Of a stretch of DNA of 64,000 nucleotides, positions 55,777 through 64,000 are shown one piece after another. The number at the start of each line of letters is the position of its first letter. Positions within the stretch are counted from its first letter, which is position 1. The position numbers were made by a program, and so were the translations under genes. Below the pieces are notes generated by a model. The model made no database searches, was not told where the DNA came from, and saw only the letters and a program-made list of their open reading frames with translations. Origin of the DNA: Rhabdophis nuchalis (Eukaryota; Chordata; Lepidosauria; Squamata; Natricidae); NCBI GenBank assembly GCA_039707465.1, contig CM077644.1, positions 97,948,375 through 98,012,374 on the forward strand, written 5' to 3'.

Positions 55777-55849
<73 letters not shown>
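55777..55849 (+). repeat. (ATT)n microsatellite, L2 tail
   Basis: 24 uninterrupted ATT units attached to the L2 3' end. Confidence 0.96.
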
Positions 55850-55850
<1 letters not shown>

Positions 55851-55980
55851 GTTGGAACTATGCATTAAAATTCTTCAGGTACTCACATACAGACTTATTA
55901 AGTAATCACTTAATGTTATTGACTTAACTTGTCAGCCATCAGTTATCTGCCAGGAGTAGTTCAATTTTTGATAGAATCTA

Positions 55981-57090
55981 CCATATTTTTCGGAGTATAA
56001 GACACACCCTTTTTCCTCTAAAAAGAGGCTGAAAATCTGGGTGTGTCTTATACATTGAATACAGCATTTTTTTGCCTCCTGAAGCCCCGCCCCATCATCA
56101 AAATGGCCATGCTCATACCCTTATGGAGGCTTCCAGAGAGCTCCTGGGGGCTGGGGAGGGCAGAAATGAGCAACAAAACAGGGCATTTTTGCCCCCCATC
56201 CCCCATCAGCACTCTATAAGCCTCCATAAGGCTATGCATGCAATTTGTTGACCAGAAAATGGCCCAGTTTCACGAAAAAACGCGTCGTTTTTTCTTCGTT
56301 TTGCCCCCCCCCCGGAGCACTCTGCAAGCCCTCCCAAGGCTATTCATGCCTTTTACTTAAAAAAAAAACAGGCCCATTTTCATGAAAAACGGGCCGTTTG
56401 GGGGAGGTTTGCAAAGTGCAAAAAAGGGTTTTTTTTCCCTTTTGGAAAGCTGTTTAGTTAGAGTAATTGATGAGATTACGTTGTAATTAATTGATTACGT
56501 TGGTCAAGTACTGTGCCTGCAGAAACAAAGATTTGTTCCAAAGGTGGTCAGTGATTTCCTTCTCCAGCACATGGGTAAATACACCTGGAAACATCTACCT
56601 ACCTACCTACCTACCTACCTACCTACCTACTCTCTCTCTCTCTCTACCTACGTATCTATCTACTGTATTTCTCCCTCCCTCCCTCCCTCTCTCCCTCCCT
56701 CCCTCTCTCTCTCTATTTCTCCCTCTCTATCCTTCTACCTATCTACACTATCTCTCTTCCTACCTATCTACTGTATTTCTCTCCCCCCTCTATATACCTA
56801 CCTACCTACTCTCTCTCCCTACCTATCTACTGTATTTCTCTCTCTCTATTTCTCTCTATCCTTCTACCTACCTACCTATCTACACACTCTCTCTCCCTAC
56901 CTACCTATTGTATTTCTCCCTCCCTCCCTCTACCTACTCTCTCTCTCTCCCTACCTACCTACTGTATTTCTCTCTCTTTCTCTCCCTCTCTATCCCTCTA
57001 TCTACCGACCTACTTTTTTTAAAAAAATTGCCTCTTCAAAACCTGGGTGCATCTTATACTTCGGTGCGTCTTAAACTCTGAGAAATACGG
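55981..57090. mobile_element. TA-target DNA element (CCATATTTTTCGG termini) with internal satellite
   Basis: Left end CCATATTTTTCGGAGTATAA after TA; right end TTAAACTCTGAGAAATACGG before TA (57091). The left 450 bp resemble the element at 28204 in design (CATTTTTGCCCCCC units). The right half is a pyrimidine-rich array of CCTA, CTCTCT and CCCT units. No coding sequence. Confidence 0.82.
56597..57012 (+). repeat. (CCTA)n and CT-rich higher-order array
   Basis: CCTACCTA tracts alternate with CTCTCT and CTCCCT tracts and a recurring CTACTGTATTTCTC word about five times at 80-100-bp spacing. The pattern suggests a tandemly amplified compound microsatellite inside the element. Confidence 0.85.
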
Positions 57091-57092
57091 TA

Positions 57093-58750
57093 CTTCTATG
57101 CATGATGCATTGGATTTGGGGGGTGGGGTCCTTCCTTAATTTTCCAATTAATACGGATTTGAGCATCGAGCTGAGGAAAGCCATCCTAATTCAACTCACA
57201 ATACAGTTATTTACTTTTGGAACACCTAATCAAGCAAGGTAGAATGAGAATTAAAGGGTAACCTGGCTTACATGTCATAGTAGGATAAAATAGTAGGGTT
57301 ACAATTTTGTGTTTCTTGTAGGCAGAATCCTTTAAGAATCCATTTTCTGTCCTCTATCTATACACATCTTTTCATCTGTGCTGAAAATCCCCCCAAGTAT
57401 GATTGCTGGCACAAATGGGTCCAGGTTGTTTATTTCAAATGACAACATTTGTAACATCCATCTGGAGAATACATCGTTGTACTTCATGGCTCCTGCTAGG
57501 ATGGCAGTAGCCACTGATAACAGGAACTGTATTCCAATACTGTAATCTTAGAGAGACCATAACTGCCCACTGCTGATTTTAAGCATGGTTTCTTTTTGAA
57601 ATGGAATACAGATTTAGATCCTGAATTAAAATTGTGCTACCCCGGTTTCTGGTTACTATGTTGGAAATAAGTATGTTACACTTGACTGCAAGTCTCGAGT
57701 ATGCAAAATACGATTGAAAAACAGATAAAGCCATGGTGTATGAATGTGACAAACGGTCTGTTTACTACCTTTGTTTTTTTTAAAAGTTCCTGTTGTGTTT
57801 TTAATTCAAGTAGGATGTTCTGTTTCAACTGAGACTTTAGAAAAACTCAAATTATAGGAAAAGATGAATGATCTGACATGCCCAGGGAAGAAACCCATCA
57901 TTTCTTAAGAAAACCTGTAGTGTTTGTTGATTTGTTTGTTTGTTTTTAATGGTTAAAGTTCTCTGTATCAGTACTCTATACACTGATACAACAAGAGTGT
58001 CCCTGTGTGCATGTTTATTTTTTAATCTGAATTGCTATGCAGCCCTATGTGGACTGTAATATTTCAAGCCATGGGGCGGGATATGCAGTAATTTTGAATT
58101 CCCCCTCATTTAAAAACAACAACAAAAAATCCCTGCAAATAGAATTTTAATTTACAAAGCAAATCTTTTTTTAAACCCATCAGTTTTCCACCTATGTTTT
58201 GTATCAGTAAACCTGCAAATAAAATAGCATTCAAACCGATGATCTCTCCTTTCACAACAGCAGGCTATAATGATTTCTTCCATTTTACATCTCAGTCTGG
58301 TCCATGTGAAAACCATGCGTTATCCAACATTTTGAAATTTCAGAAGCTTACTTTATATCTATTTATCTGAGGCAAAGCTATTAATGGGGATGCTGCCTGT
58401 AACAAAACTGTGAAGGAGTTTCCCTTTACTTGTTTTGATGCCAAGGCAAGGTAATTTATTTAGCAAAGATAGGAGCATGTCTTTGAGAAAGTGGTTTTGA
58501 TAGCTCATGAATACTGATAGGACTTAACTGCTGGAGAAATTGGCATCCAAGTCCAGCCTTAGAAACATTTCAGGTTTTTGAGGAAGTAAAGTTCCTTAAA
58601 AGCCATAGTTGGTGGTTCTAACTAGATTGTAAACTCTTGGTGGTTTCCAACTTCGTAGCGGTAGAAAATTTCATGCCTGCTACCCTCTCTGATTTCCACA
58701 CAGTAAAGAAAATGTATAGAACAAGGATGCCATGGCAGATGGCCAGTGCA
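57093..58750. other. No gene recognised over 1.65 kb
   Basis: AT-rich; no supportable exon or repeat. Confidence 0.4.
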
Positions 58751-58760
58751 TCTTCTATAG

Positions 58761-58950
58761 CAGGGATCCCCAAACCCCCAGTCTGTGGACCGGCACTGGG
58801 CCATGGCATGCCGGAAACTGGGCTGTGCAAACAGGTAAAGCCCCATCTGCAGGAGGCAGGCAACATGTGAAACCACGCTCTGTCCAGTCCATGGAAAAAA
58901 CCTCTCTCCACAGAACCGGTCCCTGGTGCCCAGAAGGTTGGGGGCCACTG
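58761..58950. mobile_element. hAT MITE (CAGGGATCCCCAAAC termini)
   Basis: Left CAGGGATCCCCAAACCCCCA, right AGAAGGTTGGGGGCCACTG. Subterminal CTGTGGACCGGCACTGG and AGAACCGGTCCCTGGTGCC are also inverted. Flanks TTCTATAG and TCCTGTGG agree at 5 of 8, differing only by transitions. Non-coding. Confidence 0.8.
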
Positions 58951-58959
58951 TCCTGTGGT

Positions 58960-59271
58960 TGTTGAGGTCCTCGACTTGCGACCGGTCCTCAACTTACGAC
59001 CGGCTGCAAGTCTTCGACCTCAATCTCTGACAGCCAGCAACAGGCGGTCACATCTGATTGGCTGAGACGCGACTGGCTAGAATTTGGTTGCTGGGCTAGA
59101 ATTTGGTTGATTGGCACCCTGCCTGACAGCTCTCTTATAAATAGCTGTCAGGCACGGAGGGCCCTGTCTATCACCTAACTTTGTTACTGTTAACTTGTCA
59201 CTGCTTTTGCAAATAAACGGCTGTGTTTTGCCTACCTGGTGTCGGACTCACTCTCTGGTCAGAATCTAACA
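58960..59271 (+). mobile_element. Solo LTR (312 bp), perfect 5-bp target duplication
   Basis: Starts TGTTGAGGTCC, ends AATCTAACA; flanks GTGGT at 58955-58959 and 59272-59276. A repeated word (GACTTGCGACCGGTCCTCAA) opens the U3. CCAAT box in the loop of a GC-rich stem at 59044-59077, and a TATAAAT box in the loop of perfect 11-bp arms GCCTGACAGCT/AGCTGTCAGGC (59121-59153). AATAAAC signal at about 59213. Inserted immediately beside the hAT copy at 58761. Confidence 0.92.
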
Positions 59272-59350
59272 GTGGTAATTACCAAAGGTCTTCGGAAGAT
59301 GTCTCTGAACCTGTCTTTCTCACTCCTGATTTGTATGTGATGGGTTAAGC

Positions 59351-59483
59351 CAGGGGTCTGCAAAGTTGGCTCTTTTAAGACTGGTGGACTTCAACTCCCA
59401 CAATTCCCCACTACATAGCTGGCTGGGGAATTCTGGGAGTTGAAGTCCACCAGTCTTAAAAGAGCCAACTTTGCAGACCCCTG
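59351..59483. mobile_element. Palindromic hAT MITE, complete
   Basis: CAGGGGTCTGCAAAG...CTTTGCAGACCCCTG with a slightly enlarged centre (CCCACTACATAGCTGGC). Perfect duplications GGTTAAGC (59343-59350, 59484-59491), TA at positions 4-5. Confidence 0.95.
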
Positions 59484-59494
59484 GGTTAAGCCCA

Positions 59495-59830
59495 ACCCAG
59501 GAGAGCATTTTTGCCCTTATAAATGCTTGTTTCTACTTAGGACCAAGACTGAAGTAGAAATGGAGCTGTGCTAAAGTCTCAGAATGATTTGAAAATAATT
59601 TGGAAGAAATGCTTTGGACCTCATCTAATTATAGCATCTCTCTGCCAGCCCATCTTTTTTCCGATTTCTGCAATGGCATCCTTTTCTCAGCCTTGCACAA
59701 GCCCCTGATAGAAGACAGGCTGTTTTGAAAACAAGCAGAAATGCACTCATGTGAAGTCCAAAGGACTTACATTCAAATCACATTCAAGGGCATCTAGATC
59801 TAGTTTGTACTATGTGAACCTACCCAATAT
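59495..59830. other. No gene recognised
   Basis: No supportable call. Confidence 0.35.
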
Positions 59831-59832
59831 TT

Positions 59833-59868
59833 GTTTGTTTGCTTGCTTGCTTGCTTGCTTACTTACTT
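59833..59868 (+). repeat. (TTGC)n-(TTAC)n microsatellite
   Basis: TTTG, TTGC and TTAC tetramers in sequence. Confidence 0.85.
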
Positions 59869-59869
59869 A

Positions 59870-60065
59870 CTATCCTCCCTCTATTATTTTATAAGTAACT
59901 CAAGACAGCAAATATACATAATATTTCTTCCTCCTGTTTTTCCCACAACAACCCTGTGAAGTGGATTGGGCTGAGAGATAGCGCCACCCAACTGGCTTTC
60001 ATGCCTAAAGCTGGACAAGAACTCACAGAAACTCCCATTTTCTAGGCCAACACCTTAACCAGATG
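59870..60065 (-). mobile_element. CORE/MIR-like tRNA SINE
   Basis: Minus strand: CTGGTTAAGGTGTTGGCC A box, GAGTTCTTGTCCAGC B box, AGCCAGTTGGGTGG and TTCACAGGGTTGTTGTGG core. Same family as 38140 and 40905. Confidence 0.75.
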
Positions 60066-60497
<432 letters not shown>

Positions 60498-62560
60498 GTT
60501 TAATTTCTTGACCGCTCCTCTCCCCGTAGGGACTCGGAGCGGTGCACAGGGAAACTAAAACCATAAATATACAATCAAAGACATCTTAAAAACAAATTAA
60601 ATAATACCTGTGCTAAAATACCCAATCTAAGCTAAAATTCCCACTAAACAGCTAAAACCCCATAGAGAGAGACTACCCCAGGCCGGCCAAGCAGAAAAAA
60701 TATGTTTTTAATTTCAGACGGAAGGAGCGGAGGTCCGTGGTCGTTCTAATGTCGGGGGGAAGGTCATTCCAGAGGGCAGGGCCCGCCACAGAGAGAGCCC
60801 TTCCCCTGGGCGTCGCCCGCTGACAAAGTCTAGTGGACGGCACCCGGAGAAGTCCCTCTCTGTGGGAGCGAATCGGCCGTGAGGAAGTATGGGGCAGGAT
60901 CCGATCCCGCAAGTAGCTAGGTCCCGAGCCATGGAGCGCTTTAAAGATGATAATTAGTACCTTGAAGCGACAGTGCAGCCGGAAGACGACAGGCAGCCAG
61001 TGCAGCTCACGCAGGAGAGGTGTTACATGGGTAAACCTAGAGGTACCCAGAATTGCCCGCGCGGCTGCGTTCTGGACCATCTGCAGTCTCCGGGTGCACC
61101 TCAAGGGAAGCCCCATGTAGAGAGAGTTACAATAGTCCAGTCGGGATGTCACGAGAGCATGAGTGACTGTGCGAAGGGCGTCCCGATCCAATAGGGGGCG
61201 CAACTAGCGAACCAGGCGAACCTGGTAAAACGCCCTCCTAGCCACGGCTGTCACTTGATCTTCCATGGACAGCCGGGCATCTAAGAGGACACCCAAGTTG
61301 CGCGCCCCATCCACAGGGGCAAAATGTTCGCCCCCTATGGCCAGCGATGGAATTAGCTGGTTGAATCGGGCAGCCGGAAACCACAGCCACTCGGTCTTGG
61401 TCGGGTTGAGTCTGAGTCCGTTACTTCCCATCCAGATCCGTACGGCTTCCAGGCACTGGCACATCACCGCTACGGCATCGTTGGGGTGGCTTGGGGTAGA
61501 TATATACAGCTGCGTATCATCAGCGTAGAGATGATACTCTACCCCAAAACCACGGATGATCTCACCCAGCGGCTTCATATATGTGTTGAACAGGAGAGGC
61601 GAGAGGACCGACCCCTGAGGGACCCCACATGTGAGGGGTCTCGAGGTCGACCTCTGCTCTCCTGCCAACACAAATTGCGATCGTCCAGAGAGGTAGGAGG
61701 AGAACCACCGTAAAACGGTGCCTCCCACACCCAACCCCCCCAACCGATGCAATAGGATACCATGGTCGATGGTATCGAAAGCCGCCGAGAGGTCTAATAG
61801 GACCAGGATGGAGGAACAACCCCCATCCCTGGCCCTCCAGAGATCATCAACCAACGCGACCAATGCCGTCTCGGTGCTATGCCCGGGCCGAAAGCCGGAC
61901 TGGCGCGGATCTAGATACTCAACTTCCTCCAGGTGACGGGGAAACTGTTGTGCCACCACACTCTCAACAACCTTCGCCAAGAAGGGAAGGTTGGAGACTG
62001 GACGATAGTTGTTCAAAAGAGCTGGATCCAAAGAGGGCTTCTTGAGGAGGGGCCTCACCATAGCCTCTTTTAGGGAGGCAGGCAAGGAACCCTCACTCAA
62101 GGATGCGTTGATAACCTCTTGGAGCCAGCCTCGTGTCACCTCCCAGGATGCCAGTACAAGCCAGGAGGGACACGGGTCCAATAAACATGTGGTGGCTCGC
62201 AGTCGCCCACGTAACCTGTCCATATCCTCGGAAGTAACGGAGTCAAACTCCTCCCAAACAAGATCTGTCTCGTGGCATCCCACTGGGCCATGAATGGGGG
62301 CTAACTCGTTCTGTATCTGAGCGATTTTGTCCTGCAGAAAAATCACAAATTCCTCTGCTCTACCCTGTAGCGGGGCTTCCCGCACCCTCTGTTGAAGGAG
62401 GGAGCGGGTCACCCTAAACAGGGCGGCAGGGTGGTTTTCTGCGGATGCTATGAGGGTGGCACAATGATGACGTTTGGCCACTCTCAGCGCCACAATGTAA
62501 GTCCGTAAATGGGCTCTTACCTGTGTTCGGTCAGATTCAGAACGGGTAGACCTCCATCTT
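60498..62560 (-). mobile_element. L2-like LINE, 2.1 kb, 5' truncated
   Basis: Closest relative of the 53-kb copy, opposite orientation. 3' UTR 60498-60672, coding 60673-62560. The homology to the 53-kb copy stops at about 62560 (AAGATGGAGG), where the GC-rich block begins. It retains the 87-bp segment lost from the 53-kb copy. Confidence 0.95.
60673..62560 (-). pseudogene. L2-like LINE reverse transcriptase with one nonsense codon
   Basis: The frame opens at the 5' break with RWRSTRSESDRTQVRAH and contains the RT motifs NNYRPVSNLPFL, LLDLSAAFDTIDHG, GVPQGSVLSPLLF and LYADDTQLYIS, then LNPTKTEWLWFP. A TAG at 61204-61206 replaces the glutamine of VRQLRPLL. The same frame then continues to the true C-terminus (FRLKLKTYFFCLAGLG) at 60673. 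A two-residue insertion (FRLHCRFKV instead of FRVRFKM) is present. About 17 differences from the 53-kb protein over roughly 440 residues by eye. No endonuclease domain. Confidence 0.93.
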
Positions 62561-63375
62561 AGTTTGCGCATGCGAACTAAGTTAGTTTGCGCATGCGCGA
62601 GTAATGGAGGCTCCATGCTGAGCGCGGCTGGGCCTGAGGGGTCTTTTGGCCCTGGGGGGTCGTCGCCAGCCCTCTTTTTCCAGCTTTGAGGGCTGGCCTT
62701 GCAAATTGGTCCACCTGCCGACCTGCCGAGGGATTTTCAGCCCGCGGAGAGCGCGGACGGCGCGGCGGGCGAGGCGAGCGAGTGGGGTAAGCGCCGGGCG
62801 GCGAGGCGAACGCCACGCGGCGTCGGGCGGCGAGGCGAACGCCGCGCGGAGAGGAGAACGGAGAGCGCTGGGCGGAGAATGGAGAGGCGCCTGGCGGAGA
62901 GGCGAGCGCCGGCGGCATGGCGAGTGCTGGGTGGCGAGCTCCGAATGTCCCGGAGCGTCGGAACGGCCCTGGTGTCCCTGGCGTCCTTTGTTGTGGCCCT
63001 AGGTCGCCCGAAGAGGAGGTAGGCCGGGCGACCTGGGTGAAGAACGAGTGGAGGCCGGGCCGGCTATGAGGTGAAGATCAGGCCGCGCGGAAATGGCAAC
63101 AGGCCGCGCGGCCTTCAACCGGCCTGTGCAGCCCCAGCGGCCTTGATACAGCCCTGGGACGCCCAGAGAAGAGGTAGGCCGGGCGACCAGGGCGAAGATG
63201 GAGGAGGCCGGGCCGGGTGTGGGTTGAAGATCAGGCCGCGCGGTAATGACAGCAAGCCGCGCGGCCTCCACCCGGCCTGTGCAGTCCCTGCCCAATCCAT
63301 CTTGATTTGGGCCGGTTTGGGAGCTAGGGACGAGGCAAGGATGGACTGATGATCAAATGGGCCGAGGAGTGGAAA
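62561..63375. repeat. GC-rich CpG block with tandem repeats (CpG-island-like)
   Basis: Starts with two GCGCATGCG motifs (62566-62574, 62588-62598) that look like NRF1 sites, then GGCGAGGCGAACGCC-type repeats (62780-62920) and a 150-bp unit present twice (about 63005-63157 and 63158-63300) with GATCAGGCCGCGCGG and AGGCCGCGCGGCCT. CpG is not depleted, unlike the rest of the window. No convincing coding frame. It may be a promoter CpG island or the 5' region of a GC-rich LINE. Confidence 0.6.
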
Positions 63376-63608
63376 GGCGGGATGAGAGAACTATCTGGGG
63401 GAAGACTATTTCTGCCATCTACTACCCCCCCACCCCCGCTGGAGAGACTTTTTCCACCCCACCTGGACTACCTGCCGCACTTTATCATCTAGGCGGGATG
63501 AGAGAACTATCTGGGGGAAGACTATTTCTGCCATCTACTACCCCCCCACCCCCCACGCTGGAGTGACTTTTCCACCCCACCTGGACTACCTGCCGCACTT
63601 TTTCATCC
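63376..63608 (+). repeat. 116-bp tandem duplication
   Basis: Two copies of GGCGGGATGAGAGAACTATC... (63376-63491 and 63492-63608) that include GACTATTTCTGCCATCTACT and CCACCTGGACTACCTGCC; few differences. Confidence 0.92.
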
Positions 63609-64000
63609 ACCTTACCTTACGCTTTTAAGTTTTAGCTTGCTGTATTAATTCCGACTTGCATTGTAACATCGTAGACGATTCCCCCCCCCTTTCTTAGAAC
63701 CAGTGCCGTTACTATGCTATTGTCGTACTCCAGAACAGAGCTCCTTGGCTTGCGAGAGTTTCCCCTCTCGCAGGTCTGGCCCCCTCATCTAACACGGGCC
63801 CACCTCGAGGATGGATTGATAGATCCTGAGAGGTGGGCGAGGCGCAAACTAAGGGGGTTTTTATGCAAATTTTTAATTCGGTTTTTAAGGGGTCCTGGGG
63901 TGGGGGGAGGGTTTATGCAGTCAGAGGGGGGTCAGGTTATAGGGCCGGCTGGCGGAAGTGGGATAAAGGAGGAGTCCATTAGGGAGGGGGGATCAGGGGT
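63609..64000. other. GC-rich sequence at window edge, no gene recognised
   Basis: Contains G-rich tracts and a TTTTTATGCAAATTTT stretch at 63867-63885 with an octamer-like ATGCAAAT. The feature it belongs to probably continues past the window. Confidence 0.4.

Larger units (their letters stand above)
53481..55849 (+). mobile_element. L2-like LINE, 2.4 kb, 5' truncated, with (ATT)n tail
   Basis: GC-rich, clearly younger than its surroundings. Coding part 53.48-55.58 kb, 3' UTR to about 55776 (CCGCCTCGAGTCCCTCTGGG), then 24 ATT units at 55777-55849. An internal deletion of about 87 bp at 55211-55220 is recognised by comparison with the 61-kb copy; short CATG microhomology lies at the junction. 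Confidence 0.95.

Noticed and set aside
56491..57081. 196-codon and 176-codon Leu/Ser/Tyr-rich frames
   Set aside because: Translation of the CCTA/CTCT satellite inside a DNA element.
63376..63608. CRISPR-like array
   Set aside because: Two long adjoining repeats without spacers in a vertebrate genome; a simple tandem duplication.

Overview
The window is vertebrate nuclear DNA that is almost entirely transposon debris. It most resembles a squamate reptile, probably a snake. Evidence for this: a near-complete Sauria-type SINE (tRNA-like head plus the characteristic tail), 5'-truncated CR1 and L2 LINEs with microsatellite tails, L1 3' ends, a SPIN hAT element (a family known for horizontal transfer into squamates), and very abundant di-, tri-, tetra- and pentanucleotide repeats. 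The species call rests on remembered repeat families, not on a search. No complete host gene, no rRNA or tRNA gene and no prokaryotic feature was recognised; the window looks intergenic or intronic.

Layout. 1-7.6 kb: a Sauria SINE, an L2 3' end with an (AAAT)/(ACAT) tail, a hAT element carrying a long (CT)n tract, then a 3.3-kb foldback element (4269-7585) whose left arm was split by a 5'-truncated L1 with 15-bp target duplications. 7.7-18.5 kb: hAT MITEs, L2 3' ends, an L2 split by a solo LTR, a Rex-like RT fragment, SINEs, a hAT element split by another solo LTR (15065-15713) and a second foldback-like element. 18.5-34 kb: CR1 and L2 ends, a third solo LTR, a degraded LTR-retroelement end and a perfect hAT MITE; one stretch (33729-34009) could be a host terminal exon, but this is weak. 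34.5-44 kb: SPIN, an L1 3' end, a Tigger-like MITE, SINEs, and an 814-bp hAT element (42852-43665) with perfect 8-bp target duplications. Nested inside it is a 475-bp hAT MITE that contains the first coding exon of a striatin-family gene together with a promoter-like motif and a splice donor. 44-53 kb: long inverted repeats, nested hAT in mariner-like DNA, and a CR1 end. 53-64 kb: two closely related L2 copies with long RT reading frames (53.5-55.8 kb plus strand, 60.4-62.6 kb minus strand), a fourth solo LTR, and a GC-rich tandem-repeat block at the right edge.

The elements do not form a pathway. What they record is layered insertion history: many insertions are datable relative to one another because target-site duplications and interrupted hosts are still readable. 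The main discoveries are the transposon-captured striatin exon 1, an LTR family whose CCAAT and TATA motifs sit in the loops of palindromes, and half-copies of a palindromic hAT MITE flanked by unusually long direct repeats.
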